DNA of 64,000 bases from Ancylostoma caninum (Eukaryota > Nematoda > Chromadorea > Rhabditida > Ancylostomatidae): the NCBI GenBank assembly GCA_037903475.1, contig JBAJFG010000276.1, positions 1 through 64,000 of the forward strand, given 5' to 3'. This document shows, piece after piece, positions 10,656-22,824 of the stretch. Both the position numbers and the translations under genes were made by a program. How positions within the stretch are numbered: position 1 is the first letter of the stretch; each line of letters opens with the position of its first letter. Below the pieces are notes generated by a model. It searched no databases. It was not told the DNA's origin and saw nothing but the letters and a program-made list of their open reading frames with translations.

Positions 10656-10950
10656 AAAAGGGTTTTTTTCAGTTTTTTGACGAGCCGCGCCGCGCCCTAT
10701 GCTTAAGCATAGAGCGTCATCTGCCGCAGGTGAGTGGGGAGGGAGGGGGGTCCTTTCACAGCTTTTGCCGCTTCGCGTCAGTTTGCCAGCTCGCCCTGCG
10801 GGCTGCGGCAAGGAATGCTCCGTGGCATTCTTTGCCGCTGCAGCAACGCGGCAAACTGGAAGTTCATTGCGAGGAGAGAAGAGAACTCGCAGGTTCACTT
10901 CTCGCGCCGTGCCGTGCCGCGCAATGCTGAAAACTGTGAAAACCCTTTAA
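10656..10950. mobile_element. Foldback element with G+C-rich arms
   Basis: The left end AAAAGGGTTTTTTTCAGTTTT and right end AAAACTGTGAAAACCCTTT are inverted. Inside them are GCCGCGCCGCGCC and GCGCCGTGCCGTGCCGCGC. A perfect 16-bp palindrome (CTATGCTTAAGCATAG) lies in the left half. Several frames are open through it only because of base composition. Confidence 0.55.
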
Positions 10951-11443
10951 GAATTCTGAACGACTCATTATGGAAATAGCCGAATGTTGCACGCTTTTGC
11001 ATAACATAATTTGACTAAAAAATCTCGCACATTTCCTGTGCAGATGTGGCAATTCCAAGAGAGACGGCCCTGTGTGCTTGCTCAGATATTCGGGCGTTTG
11101 GAGCGCCGGCCCACACCGTTTCTCGCGGCATGACACCTGCGGGACAAAAGCAAAAGTGGGGGTTGGCGCGCTCATTCCGCCGCTCGTTGCGCCTTATCCT
11201 GCATTTGACCTGCCGTGATCTTGCTCCGGGAACGGCAGGATTAAGGCAGGTTATGTTCTAGTGCAACAGTAACTACAAAAATAGTACAAAAATGAGTTCG
11301 CCGGGCACGTATGCGCTACCTGTGTCAGCGCTCGACGAGCCGGACCTCTGCGGCGAGACGTTTTACCGTCCGCCCCGTGTCAGCGCGACCGCATCCCACA
11401 CATCTTGTCTGGCCAAACGGTGCACTGGGCCACTGTTTCAAGC
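10951..11443. other. Unassigned stretch
   Basis: Short open frames only, without domain or splice evidence. Confidence 0.35.
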
Positions 11444-11514
11444 GGGCCTCAGTTACCCAGACAAGTCCCGCAGGGCTCGTCTAATCTCCGCCACAGCGGA
11501 GACTAGACTAAGCT
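11444..11514 (+). repeat. ~72-bp GGGCCTCAG hairpin element, copy 1
   Basis: It starts GGGCCTCAG and contains CCCAGACAAGT, GCAGGGCTCG and a strong hairpin (GTCTAATCTCCGC..GCGGAGACTAGAC, 11478-11508). The same order, inverted, is found at 14281-14352, and a degenerate copy at 48955-49010. Confidence 0.6.
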
Positions 11515-11965
11515 GCCGCTGCCGTCTACCGGCTTATAAACACTTCGGTTGCCACGTAGCAATGGTGTAAAAAAGCAGGGTGCAGGAATACCTGCATACA
11601 CCCTGCTTCATGCGCGCTCACAGCAGGTTTTCCTGCTCCATCCGCACCTTCAGCAAGTATTCCTGCTTCACCCGCAACTGCCTGCCGGAAGCCTTCATCG
11701 GCCAAAAGTGAGTGGGTTCACCGCCGCTCTAAACGCCCGAATGAAGTGAATAGGCTGATTTGTCGGAATTCGACGTGGAATCGCAGTCTTAAAGCTGTAG
11801 TTATAGTTCATCGGTGTCCGATTTGGTGGATAACTGAAGATACATACCGATCCTTCTCAATATTCTTCTGACGAGAATTGATACGTATTTTTTGTTGTCC
11901 GACCGGTGCACTGCAGCTTTAGTGGCTCCGATGCATCGTCGGACTCCAACGCTGATCAGCAGGTA
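11515..11965. other. Unassigned stretch
   Basis: Contains a short imperfect tandem (CAGCAGGTTTTCCTGC-type, 11618-11690). No gene is supported. Confidence 0.35.
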
Positions 11966-12060
11966 CCAGCCTGATCGTCCGGCTAACGCCGGACTCTCAG
12001 GCTTCTTTTGCACTCGCTTCGCTCGCCTCGCATTCGTGTATGTGTTCCACTCTACTGAGC
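11966..12060 (-). mobile_element. Helitron 3' end, solo (subfamily 2)
   Basis: Read on the - strand it ends ..ATCAGGCTGG with the AGCCTGA/TCAGGCT outer stem and GTCCGGC/GCCGGAC inner stem, followed by T (complement of 11965). The GCTCGCTTCGCTCGC-type motif lies just inside. The rest of the element is not recognisable. Confidence 0.7.
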
Positions 12061-12231
12061 TCCGGCGCACCACTCAGGCAGTCGTGGGCCCATCCCCGTT
12101 TCAAAAAGAAATTTCCTTTGTTCACTTGGAAGACGACATACGTAGAAAAGTTCCCAACCGCATGCTAAGACACGCGACAACGGTGGGAAGCGAAGGTGTT
12201 ACGAATCTGTTACGTTGTTGGGAGGTTTTAA

Positions 12232-12694
12232 AGGCAGCAAGAGCCGAAATCCTCGACTCCGAGCTGAGGTGCCGGTGGTGAAGTACAGAGTCAGCACATC
12301 ATAAATATGAAACGAACACAGACAATGATGGCTTACCTGCAGAGAAAATGGAACTGCTGTCGCGAACACGCCAGGCCGTGTTCGCGTGCGGACGAGTTTT
12401 CCCCGGCCCCAAAAGCCATTGCAGCGCGTGGTTTTGGCGCAAAAGGACTACGAAATGCGTTGAATTCACAGGAGCACTGACCACATGCACCAAACCAGGC
12501 GCCACAATGGCTTTTGGGGCCTTGGAAAACTCGTCCGCGCGCGAACACGGCCAGGCGTGTTCGCGACGAATGTTCTATTTTCTCTGCAGGTAAGCCATCA
12601 TTGTCTGTGTTCGTTTCATATTTATGAGGTGCTCAGTCTGTACTTCACTACCCGTACCTCAGCTCGAAGTCGAGGATTTCGGCTCTTGCTGCCT
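12232..12694. mobile_element. Palindromic foldback, AGGCAGC termini, TTAA duplication
   Basis: Arms of about 150 bp, starting AGGCAGCAAGAGCC and ending GGCTCTTGCTGCCT, are nearly perfect reverse complements (AATCCTCGACTTC.., TGTTCGTTTCATATTTAT, CTGCAGAGAAAAT, GGCCGTGTTCGCG blocks). TTAA flanks both sides (12228-12231, 12695-12698). No coding content. TTAA targeting is known from piggyBac-type transposition and from the palindromic repeats of Caenorhabditis named after TTTAAA; which machinery moved this one is unknown. Confidence 0.8.
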
Positions 12695-12698
12695 TTAA

Positions 12699-14280
12699 GG
12701 TTGTCGCAAAGTCATTAACTTCGCGGCAAACTGGTAACGGAAATGCAGAGCTTGGATGAAATAGTGCCAGGAATCGTGAGACGCAGAGTGTCTCGGAATT
12801 TATGCCCTTGTGCACAACAGAGCCCATTAAGATTCGTGAAGTATTTTTTGGGCGAATTTGATGTTAACTCACGCACGCGTTGCTAGGACCTGTGCGGGCA
12901 AATACTGTATGCTGTAGCGGCTTCCTGTCAACGGGAGATGCACCGTTACGGTGCACGTGAACGCAGCCGTCACTTCCATTAGGCTATCACGCACACATGT
13001 TGGTAAAAGGAGTTACAAGAGCGTTTCTCATCTCTAAGGCACATATAATGCGGCTTCTACCCAAGGCAACTGAAGCTGATTGTTCTTTGATTGATTTTGT
13101 GATTGATTTTGTGTTCCCAACACAAAATTTCACCAATCTTGTTCATCGCCACCATCATAGTTTTGGATAATTGAAAGATTAGGAAAAGGAAAACGGCTCG
13201 TAAGTGATTTTGTGATCCCATGATCTCGCTAATCGGTGCCGCTGATCGAGAGGTTGGCCTCTCCCTATGCAACGGCGAGGTGCACATAATGCCAGCCACT
13301 CTTTATGACCTACTCGGTCATTATAGTGTATCGGATACACCATGGACTATAGCACAGAGCATATGCGCGCCGCATGAGAGGCAGAACGCAGGTCGAAGGA
13401 CACCACTGTTGATTGGGTCAGCAGCCAGCAGTCGGATGAAAGCAGCCTCTCAACGCAGTCGAAACACGAGGTTTGCTGCTCACAGCAGTCGGATGAAAGC
13501 ACTTCACCATGGAACAATGGCTGCCCTTGATTTCATGAGGGTGTAGCTTGGCAGGTTCTGCTGCGTTTGTATTGTCCAATTATCAGAGTAGTACCCTCTT
13601 CGCTTACATAAATTCACATGAAACAATTCATAATATCTTTCCAATGTTTTTCAACGAAAAAAAAAACAATGGAACATAGAGCATTGTATTCCATTCGTAT
13701 TACACTAGTTTTCCTCACACGCCGATGGACCCACTACAGGGTTGTGATTTCGCATCTCGGCACAGTTGTATTATAGTTTTGCGTTAGTCGAAAAAGATAG
13801 CTACTCAGGCACTCGTGGGGTTAGACCCAGCACGAAAAGCTCCATCCCACTCCCATGGAAGAGGCGACGTGCTGCCAGTGCCGTATGTGCTGTGTTCCAC
13901 TCCCCGCCTACTAATTTGAACTGCCGGACGTGCTCTGTTCCACTCCCTGCTCCTATGCATTTACGTATCAGCTTCAATGCGTTCACATTTGGGGTTCGAC
14001 CCCAGCTCGAAAAGTTTTGACAATGCGATTTTAGCTAAACATGTTGCTGATACCGATACAAAGGTGTTAAGCCAACTATCGGGTGTGGAAGCCTCAGGCA
14101 TACTACACAGCGACGATGTCGCTGCGACCTTTCACCACCAAAACGTATCGCACAACTGCTCCTATGCCAGCACCTATTCCACGCAAGCTGTGTGATAAGA
14201 TATGAGAACTTGTAACGTTTTGTTCTCATCATTTCCAGTCATTTTCTTGACCACGACGGTGTCGCTGTGAAGTATGACAT
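12699..14280. other. Unassigned stretch with minor internal repeats
   Basis: Contains a duplicated CAGCAGTCGGATGAAAGCA (about 13421-13442 and 13483-13502) and a repeated GTGCT.TGTTCCACTCC motif (13885-13955). No gene is supported; open frames are short and lack domains. Confidence 0.4.
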
Positions 14281-14352
14281 GGGCCTCAGTCTAGCCTCTG
14301 CTTGGGCGGAATCTGTCGAGCCCTACAGTACTTGTCTGGCTGGCTGAGGCCC
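14281..14352 (-). repeat. ~72-bp GGGCCTCAG hairpin element, copy 2
   Basis: GGGCCTCAGTCTAG at one end and GGCTGAGGCCC at the other form terminal inverted repeats. Internally it is the reverse complement of 11444-11514 (CAGACAAGT, GTAGGGCTCG, CTAGAC in order). Small size and structure suggest a minimal MITE. Confidence 0.6.
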
Positions 14353-14700
14353 GGTGGAAACCGTGGCCAAGCAATCGGTGAGACGATATGCGTGGGATGC
14401 GTCGTGCGCGAACGCAGCGCAGATGTAAAAACCCGCCGCGTGACCGCGGGACCCATTGGGCGCCGTGCACAAAGCGCATGTGCGTCCAGGCAATCCACGC
14501 GCACTTTAGCTTTCTGCTCACTGTCGGAGAGCGACAGCTATAATGTGAACGTGCAAGGACACGTCTAACACGAACTGACACTAAGAGAACGAACAGAGCA
14601 CGTCCTGTGATGAAGCAGCACAGGGCAGGATGAGGAGAAGATCACAGCACGTGAGGGGACAAACACAGCACATGAAGGGTGGGACGAGGGGCGTGACCCT
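14353..14700 (-). repeat. Dispersed repeat, inverted relative to 41930-42270
   Basis: On the - strand the blocks GTCCTTGCACGTTCACATT, GCGGTCACGCGGCG and CATC.CACGCATATCGTCT follow the same order as at 41990-42265 on the + strand. Repeated CACGTGCTGTG-like motifs precede it. No coding content. Confidence 0.55.
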
Positions 14701-17104
14701 AGATGTAACTGAGGGTCGAACCCCCGTTCGTACTGGGGTCGGGCCCCAGGAATGTCCGAGTTTGTGTAACCGACTTACTGCAGAATGATACTGGAGATGA
14801 TCTGCCATTATCGTTCTTTGCATTTTATCGTGACAGAATTGAAGAAGACCAGGTTCTCAAACACTCGCTACGCAGCATCCCGTCACCGGCCAATCTAGTC
14901 GAGGAGCCCAGCCTCCCTGCCGCCCCATCCGAAAAGATTACCTGTGATAGTAGGGAATTGATGAAGGATGAAAGCATCAATGGAGTGGAAAAGGCCAGGA
15001 ACACGGATAGCAGACTGAATATAGCAGCAAATTTCACTCATTCATAAACGATGTTCTGAATAGACACCCAGCACCACAAAACGTGGGCGGGCCACTCCGA
15101 TGGATCACTATGGGCCCACAGAGACATCAAACCTGGAGCTCTTCCGTACGAGACTGTGCGCAACCAAAGGCCGTGATAGCACAGTTTGCTACGCTGCAGG
15201 CAACCAAACTGATTAACGGGTGATATGCCTTCGATTTGTAATGCAAGGGTATGCCCCGGATGGGCCTAGGGCGATCACGGGCTGGGCCTTCCTACCCTTG
15301 CAAGAGAGTGAGGCATTTTCAGGTAGTTATTATATGAGAAGAGCTGAACATAGGAGAGGATGTGATGTAAGCGGAAGCACACAAACAAAACCCACTACAC
15401 CAATACTTCCACACAAGTGCTCCGACTCGCCTCCGTAGGGTCTCGCACTTGCCCGCTCCGCGAGACCTTGATTCTGACGTACGTTTAGTTTTCAGCTAAA
15501 GTGGCTGAAGTAGACAGTTGCAAGGCTCGCCGGATGCTAGTCGGAGCTCTTGTCACCTATCTACTTTATGTAATCACTTGTTGCGTTGCAGAATCGCATG
15601 GTATGCCCCTACTTGGTTGTCTCATTGTAGTATAGAAATACATGGAAATTCAGATGTGAAGACTCGTAGTGTATGCCTTTGCGGCGCTGCCCTTTGAAGC
15701 CCACTACACACAATAGCCTCGCTAAATTCATCAAAAAAAATTCACTCGGCGGCGCGACGTTGCATTCTTTTCGTTCCACCCCTATAAATTTTTCAAGACG
15801 CAATACACAGCAAAATAAAACCAATGGGAAGAACTATAATCGATCCAATCTAAGCCCCATATGAGGGCGCGCTTTTTTTTTAGCTTCAGCATGAAATTTT
15901 AAATGTTCGCGCTTTGCCACAAATTTTTCGCGCATCGTTTGGTCTGCCACAGGTGGCGTCGCGCTCCGTTCTCGACAGAATCCCTCAAAATAGGAAACGC
16001 TCAAATTTCACAATTTAACTTGAAAATTGAAGCAAATTGCTTATGGGTAGGTCAAACAAAGATGTACCGTTTCTGTGATCTATTCGAACATTCGAGAGAC
16101 TGCATTTTACCAAATTTGTAGGGGATGGAACGAAAAGAACGCAACTTCGCGGGTCGAGTGTACCTTTTCGAAGAGTTTAGCGGTACCTTCCTTGCTTCCT
16201 GTTATAACGGGTTTCATAGATTTTTCGATGAGCGGCATGGCGTGGGGCGAGAATTGACTCGCGCGCGGGAAATTGGGAGTCGCGTTGGATTTGCCGCGCG
16301 GCAACGAATACCCTAGACCACTCGACTCCGCGACTCGCAGAGCGAGCTCGCAAAATTTCGTGTAGGGCTCGCTCGAAGCAAAATCCCTGAAAGCCCCTCT
16401 GCTTGCGGCACTTGCCGCGCTAGCTCGCTTTGCGTTGCCGCGCCCTATCCTTCATCGTATGGCGCGGCGTGGCGCGGCACAACTCTGAAACACGCTTATC
16501 CGAGCCATGGCGGTGTACTGCATCAGTCTTGCCCTAAAAACACGAACATTTTGAATAGCTTTTGCATTTGGCCCTTTCAAAATGGTTTACTGACTATTGA
16601 GAGATACTCGGGACACAAACCCATCCTATTTTCTGCGGTGGAGGAAAAAGAGCACACAAATTAGGCAATACGTGATAGTGACAGAAAATGTTGAAATTAT
16701 GTCAGTAGTCTTTTCATAGGAATAAAATAATGAAGACGATTCGCAGAAAATCTGCGTCATTTACGCGAAGCGCAGCAAAGCTGAACACATAAACAGATGA
16801 GATTTACTATATAGTGATGGGGATAGGGGGCTAAAAATCGATAAAATTGACTTCCGCAGAAACGGCAAAAGACCCTAAGTTGCACAGGAAGGTACAATTC
16901 TGAGTCGAACGGTATAGGTTTTATGTGTGTTTGTCCGTTGGATCGTGAGATATAAGCCAACTGCCAACTGACAAACAAACAGATGAGTTTTATCATATAG
17001 TGATGCACAATCAAGAATAACCAAACACAGGCGTTTGCCGCTCCATGCCAGTTGTTGCAGAAATCACTTGGCACTCGACTGTTGTGTTTTCTCATTAATA
17101 ATGG
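14701..17104. other. Unassigned stretch
   Basis: Anonymous sequence. A G+C-rich block at 16220-16500 (GCCGCGCGGC, GGCGCGGCGTGGCGCGGC) resembles the foldback spacer at 6100-6340 and the 10656-10950 arms in composition. No gene can be supported. Confidence 0.4.
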
Positions 17105-17436
17105 GAGCCAGCGCACCTCCCGCGTATCAGTAAATCCATTGATGGATCTTTTCTAAAAAAATACTGAACGAATCTCTCAATAAGAAGTGGACCCGTTGCG
17201 TGGCCCTATAACTATTTCCGAATGCCGGCGCACCCTTCGCATATCAACAGGCCCTTCAGTTATTGTATTCCCTTGACTGATTCCAATCTCGCATCACAAT
17301 AAACCCGTTTCTAGCTTTTTCGCTATCTACTCTTGCAATCGCTTCCGCTGACTATTCGCGGAATTTCGTAGGGCATTGACAGTTACGTTTGCAAACGTTT
17401 GCATTTGCAAACAGACTCAGCCCGTTATTATAAGTG
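17105..17436 (-). mobile_element. Degenerate Helitron copy
   Basis: On the - strand it begins (A)TCACTTATAATAACGGGC (+ side 17410-17436). Moving left there are AATTTCGTA and degraded minisatellite units (GGACCCGTTG.., CCGAATGCCGGCGCACCC). No hairpin end is seen. Confidence 0.55.
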
Positions 17437-18118
17437 ATGACGGGGAGCGAATTTAATGAACAACCTTAAATAACCTTCGAAAAAGCTTCCGTAAGAGTCC
17501 TCCTGCATTCCTTATTCCTGAAAAGTTTTGGCACTAATTCCCATAAACGCTGCGGCTCCAGATGATAGATTGATTTGAGTGAGTGAGCAGTGTAAGTGCT
17601 TCAAGAGAAAACGGAATTCCGACGACAGCCTACGGTTAGGCTGACGATGTCTAATGTAATCGCATGAGATGCTGATTTTTAGATCACCGCTTCGGATAAG
17701 TCGAGTGAACCTTCTACACAATCTGGCAGATATGCATCACGGGCACAATTTCTGTGCGCCGCAATAGCCTATGCTTTCGGAGCAGGGAACGTTTGGGTTC
17801 TTCCCGACGCAGTTGCTCATTCTGGTAGGATCCTTCTCCGTTTTCCGAGGTATAGCTTGATGGATGGGCACTTTCTTATAGAAAACCATCATTTGATTTG
17901 ATAACAAAAACTCATCCTGTAATTTCTGCAAAGTTTCTGTAATTTCTGGAAAAGATAGGCGGATTCCGTAGCTGCAGAATCTCGGCGGAACTGAACGAAG
18001 GATGCCTGCAGTAAGAGCATGCTTCGAGTAGGAGGGTGGAGCAGGTTTCGCCGCGATTTTGCAGCCGCGACGCAAACAGCTGAAGTATTCTATCTTCTGA
18101 AGTATTACACTATGTGTA
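17437..18118. other. Unassigned stretch
   Basis: No recognisable gene or repeat. Confidence 0.35.
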
Positions 18119-19480
18119 CTTCTTACAAGGGAAGGATACTAAATGTCTGTGACACTTCAAAATGGAATGTGCCTCCTAATATGAAGTTGACGATGCTGAT
18201 CTCGATTATGTTCTCCATTAGTGCCTAATACCACTGCGCAAAAAGTTATAGCCTTGTCTGTGCAGTACATTCGAAGGTACAGTTTCTACTTCCACCTCCC
18301 GTGAACCCACAAAATAGGCGTTGTAGTGCAAAATGGATGCAGAATTCGCGATCAGTAGCTCAACTGAACCTGTATGCAAAATTTCAGCGAAAAAAGGCAA
18401 GAATTACGGTTAGACAGTCACCCCTTGATCATTTACTACTACTATCACTCACGAGGAAACGGTCATTGGGTATAGGGTAGTTCAGGCATCTTGCAGATTC
18501 CATCCAAATTTTGCACATAGGGGTAATTTCAGGTGCTGATCACGATTATCAGCATCATTTTGCACGCGTTTGGTTTTCTACAGTAATTGCTGTTCATTCT
18601 ACCGCAAACCTATAAGAATGTAGTGACGTCACGAAATGGATATCGTATTGGTGTTCAGCATTTCAGATAACCCTATTATGGAGATTTTCAGCAAAAAAGA
18701 ACTCCTTGAAAATTTGGGCTCACGTGAGTCCATCAGCAGTTCCACTGTCGACGAAGTCGGGGAGTGAAGATCTTTGAAAACGCTTTCAAGCTTTTAGAAT
18801 ATGTATTTGCAAGTAGAAACACTTACAAAAAACTGCATAGAATAGATTTTTAGAGAAAATCAGTAACTGGGAGAAAATGCAAAAGTGCGACTCCGTGAAA
18901 GGGGAATTGAACCTGTGATGGTATTCACGTGAACGGAGACACTTACCACTGCGCCAGAATTCCTTGACCTACCCGACATACCTTATTTCATGTATACCTT
19001 CTTATCGCTTGCGTCTGGAAAAATTAATATAAATCATTCCAGACGCGAGGCTGGGCCAAGGTCAAGACAATTTTGAAATCAGAGATTCGAGATGCAGAAG
19101 GCAGTGTACACTCCCCACGAGGAAGTCTCCGATGAAGCAAAGTTCCCTTGTAATTAGTAGTAGTAGCGACTGATCAAGGCGCAATTCTTTACAGTAGTAG
19201 TGATGCATTTTCCGCTGAGATTTTGCATACTGGGTTACTTGGACTGCTGATCACGAATTCTGCATTCATTTTTCACGGCAACGATTACTACGTGGGGTAA
19301 AGGTGAGTTGATGCAGGAACTGTTCATAATACTGCACAGACAAGGCTATAATTTTTTGCGCAGTAGTATTAGGCACTAATGGAGAACATAATCGAGATCA
19401 GCATCATCAACTTCATATTATGAGGCACATTCCATTATGAAGTGCCACAGACATTTGGTATCCTTCCCTTGTTAGAAAGG
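18119..19480. mobile_element. 1.36-kb foldback element
   Basis: Left arm 18119-18410 and right arm ~19195-19480 are imperfect reverse complements. Shared blocks run from the ends inward: ACAAGGGAAGGATAC, AATGTCTGTG, GGAATGTGCCTC, CTCGATTATGTTCTCCATTAG and GCCTTGTCTGTGCAGTA. The middle is unique, apart from a tRNA-like segment at 18890-18965. No transposase. The right end lies 49 bp upstream of an SLC6 exon. Confidence 0.75.
18890..18965 (-). other. tRNA-like segment (A box and B box)
   Basis: On the - strand, TGGCGCAGTGGTAAG resembles a pol III A box, and GGTTCAATTCC, 50 bp later, fits the B box consensus. The acceptor and T stems do not pair properly, so it is not a functional tRNA gene. 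It could be a tRNA pseudogene or the head of a SINE. Confidence 0.4.
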
Positions 19481-19529
19481 TAACGTCAGTGATATGTTCA
19501 TACACAGCTACTTAATCATGCCCGTTTAG

Positions 19530-19667
19530 GTGCCACATTCATTATTCAATTCGCTGTATGTTATCTGCTTGCATCTATTCCTATGCTGTATTTGGAGATT
19601 GGCCTGGGACAGTTTACTTCAGCTTCTCCGTTTAGTATATATCAGATGATGTCCCCGGCAATGGGAG
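19530..19667 (+). CDS. SLC6-family transporter, exon a (TM1-TM2 region)
   Basis: SLC6 proteins are Na+/Cl- coupled symporters of the plasma membrane for neurotransmitters and amino acids. This exon encodes a hydrophobic TM2 containing MLYLEIGLGQFTSASPFSIY, matching the family's 'P.(L/M)xxE(I/L)xLGQF' signature, then a 'SPAMG' segment like the conserved 'ISPLF.G'. Acceptor CGTTTAG (AG 528-529) and donor GGGAG|GTTAGT. 138 nt, entering and leaving in phase 1; the final G joins GG of the next exon to make Gly. The preceding TM1 exon (NVWRFP motif) was not found and may lie upstream of the window. The exon sits 49 bp after a foldback element. Confidence 0.8.
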
Positions 19668-19777
19668 GTTAGTCACCTGTCACCACAATAGTAGCGGATA
19701 TTCAAATTGGCGTAATTTCACTACGGTGTTTAGAAGTCCGTCCACTGTGAAAGTAAATATGCTCAGCTCAGTGGCGG

Positions 19778-19984
19778 ACGCAGGGGAGGGGGGGGGGCGC
19801 CTCCCCCCTGAGAATGGGTCGGCAAATTTTTGAAATTACTTTACAATACGTATAAAAATCTTGTATTGTTTAATTTTTACTTGTTTATTTCTAATATTAT
19901 TTTTGATACACTTTTTATTAATTATCTATTCTTATAACTAGCGCCCCTTCGGGACGCTAGAAAGTGGGGTGGGGCAGCCACTTG
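19778..19984. mobile_element. hAT-like MITE, second copy
   Basis: It begins CAGTGGCGGACGCAGG and shares GAGAATGGGTCGGCAAAT and the following AT-rich interior with 2669-2939 in opposite orientation. The other end is degraded (GCAGCCACTTG). It lies in intron 1 of the SLC6-family gene. Confidence 0.65.
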
Positions 19985-20097
19985 AGGTACGTAGAAAAGC
20001 TTCACACATGTGAAATGCTTAGAGAATTAACAAAAAGCAAGACTAATCATTAACTGAGCTCAAATAAGGAACTCTCTTTATAAATTGCGTATATTCT

Positions 20098-21530
20098 ACC
20101 AGCCTGGCCGCCTTACCAACGTCGGACTTCCACACTTCTCGTGGTCCTTGCCCTCTTCCAGATTCTTAATCACACATGTAAATGTAAAACAATTTTCCGA
20201 TACATGGTACTACCTACTATTTTTTTTTGTAAGTGCATTCATCCAACGCCTATGGACCCGTCATGGCCAGCCACTCCCAACTCTGCACAGGAGTATCTTA
20301 CAGTTGGCCTAAGAACCTGTATACAACTCAGCATAACCAACGTAGGGCGAATAATCTTTTTTTTCCACACTACTGGGCCACTGCAGACCGTTATCCTGGC
20401 GTTTCCCCCACTACTGGGCCAGGCCGACCCATGCTCCATCTGTGGGCCCGTATCCCGACGTTTTCCCCACGGCTGGGCCAATACAGCTTCATTCTCCATC
20501 CATGGATTCTTATCCTGGTGTTTTCCCTGCAATTGGACACGCAGACCCATTCTCCATCTGAGGACCAGTATGTTTTCGTTTTTCCCACTACTGGGCCACG
20601 ACGTACCTGTTTTCCATCCTTGGACCCCTCTCCTGGCGTTTTCCCTAAAATTGCAGACCCATGATCCATCCGTGGACCCGTATATTGGCGCTCCCCCCAC
20701 TACTGGGCCAAGGCAGACCCATTCTTCATCGTGGACTCGTAAACTGGCGTCCTTCCCACTACTGGGCCCTGCCAACACATCTTACATCTGTGGACCCGTA
20801 TTCTGGCGCTTCCCCCACCACAGGGCCACGGCCAACCCGTTACCTATCTGTGGACCTTTATCCTGGCGTTTTCCTTACTATTGGCCACGACGGGTTCCTT
20901 CTCTATCCGTGCTCCCATATCCTGGGGTTTTCCCGACTATTGGCCACGGCAGACCCATTCTTCATCCGTATGCTGGCGTTCTTCCAACTACTGGGCCAGA
21001 CCAACACATCCTCCATCTGTGGACCCGTATACTGGCGTTTCCCCCACTACTGGGCCGGGACAGACCCGCTCTCCATCCGTGGACCCGTATGTTGGCGTTT
21101 CCCCCATTGTTGGGGCACGGCGGACCCTTTCTCGATCGGTGGACCCTTATCCCGGTGTTTTACCTAAAATTGGCCACGGCAGACCCATTCTCCACCCGTG
21201 GACTCTTATGCTAGTGTTTTCCCTACCATTGGTCACGGCAGACCCATCCTCCACTCGTGGAACCGTACACTGGCGACCCATTCTCCATCCGTGCGCCCAT
21301 ATCCTGGCGTTTTCCCGACTATTGGCCAAGGCAGAGCAATTCTCCATCCGTGGACCCTTATCCTGGTGTTTTCCCTATAATTGGCCACGACAGTCCCATT
21401 CTTCATCATGGACCCGTATACTGGCGTTCCCCCCACTACTGGGCCACGGCCAACCCGTTCCCCATCTGTGGATCTTTATCCTGGCGTTTTTTGGGGCACG
21501 GCGGACCCTTTCTCGACCGGTGAATCCTGG
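20098..21530 (-). mobile_element. Old Helitron copy with large diverged minisatellite
   Basis: At the left, CCAGCCTGGCCGCC..GTCGGACTTCCACACTTCTCG is a decayed form of the hairpin 3' end (read on the - strand). It is followed by about 1.2 kb of tandem ~59-bp units (CTGGCGTTTTCCCACTACTGGGCCACGGCAGACCC..). The unit aligns with the 59-bp unit of the younger Helitrons (CCGTTGGACCCG.., AGGCGTTTCCCCACTT.., CGCACCC). Long open frames (e.g. 357 codons at 20141-21214) result from the repeat and are not called as genes. The 5' end was not recognised. Confidence 0.6.
20380..21520. repeat. Diverged 59-bp minisatellite array
   Basis: About 19 imperfect units containing CCGTGGACCCGTATCCTGGC and CCACTACTGGGCCACGGCAG. 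Some units are shortened (e.g. near 21270), giving frame jumps. Much more divergent than the arrays at 28486-29200 and 35930-36875, so older. Confidence 0.85.
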
Positions 21531-22824
21531 TGATTCCTATCCTGGTGCTCTGGTGTTTTCTGCACTATGGAGTGTTGAAGAAAAGGCACATTTGTTCGTC
21601 ATCAGTGCACCCGCACTTCTTTTAAATAATGGAAGAAAGTTAGGAAATAATCAGAGTTTGGTCAACTGCATGTGCTTTCAGGAAATGTTACAACAGCTTA
21701 GGATGACCCATTCTTCTTTCGTTCTTCCTGTGTTGGATTGTACTGTCCTTCTTAAAAACAAACACTGATCCTATGACTCCCTAATCTCTGCGGGACCTCG
21801 TGAATAAGTGCGCCAAACGCACATTCCCAGGGCAAGAACCGACGGTAACGCAGCGGCATCGCTGCATTACCTCTCAGGATGCTCATCCATCCAATCGAGG
21901 TGGATCACTTCCAGTGCATCGCCCTTATCCGAAAATTCTGCCAATACCTCAACAGAGGGGCTACTCTGCTCCGTACACTGCTGTTACGCAATGTCAAGTC
22001 GTTATAAACACTCTCTTCCCCGGAGGGCTCGAGACCGTCAGAGTAGGGTCCCGCCGCGAAACCCTAAAAGCACTGTCTAAACCTCTCGCTTTCTTCAATG
22101 GAGACTGTATCCATTTTTCCGTCAGTGCCACTCTTACGGTGCTTTGTTAAGAGGATAAATATTTTTTATTAATTTTATTCTCGGTCTGGGTCCCCAAAAC
22201 GGCGGAGTATTATGTACAGAGATATCCAAAGTATCCTTACGCAGTTTGTTCAGGTGATTCATGAGTGAGGAAAGATGACATACCCCTACTGTGTTGAAGA
22301 AAAGAGTTTATGCAAAAGATGCGCTGAAATATAAACTTCTTCGAAGCTCTATTCTCGTGTTAACTCGGAATGACTTCTGCTGCACATTCTTTTAAGCAAT
22401 TTTTTTTGTTCAAACCATTTTCTGACACCGACCACTCTCTTGTTTCATGAGAATTAAACTTTTGAATGAGCAGCACCAATATTTTTGCGTGTGCCCAACC
22501 GTCTGGAATAGTATTCCATGAAACTGTGGTGGTTCTTTTTAGTATTTTTTTCACTATGTGATTTTTGCTTTTCGGAGCTTTTTGAGAGGAAGAACGATGG
22601 TCGAATAGTTCATCTTGAAGTCTTCGACCAGCACTGTCGTTGTCAAGCTATCGTCCTCTTCCACGTTCAGCTGCCCAGAGCACCTGCTCAGGCAAGTGTA
22701 GCGAGCCTTACACGGGCGCATTCAGGTCTAGCGGCGGGCCCGCGTGCTTTATTTGTGGGCGTAGCCCCAGAGTGGGCCTCCCGCGCGCCATATTAATGGG
22801 CGGGGCATATGGATGGGCCGCCTG
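21531..22824. other. Intron 1 sequence without gene; small MITE fragment
   Basis: 22152-22207 is a fragment of the CAGTGGCGGACGCAGG MITE (TTTTATTAATTTTATT..CTGGGTCCCCAAAACGGCGG, inverted relative to 2720-2770). Otherwise no recognisable content. Confidence 0.45.

Noticed and set aside
10605..10979. Overlapping open frames on both strands
   Set aside because: Explained by G+C-rich foldback arms lacking stops; no domain or codon signal.
18890..18965. Functional tRNA gene
   Set aside because: B box fits, but acceptor and T stems do not pair and no plausible anticodon stem forms.
20141..21214. 357-codon open frame
   Set aside because: Lies wholly in the diverged 59-bp minisatellite; several frames of the same strand are open for the same reason and no domain is present.
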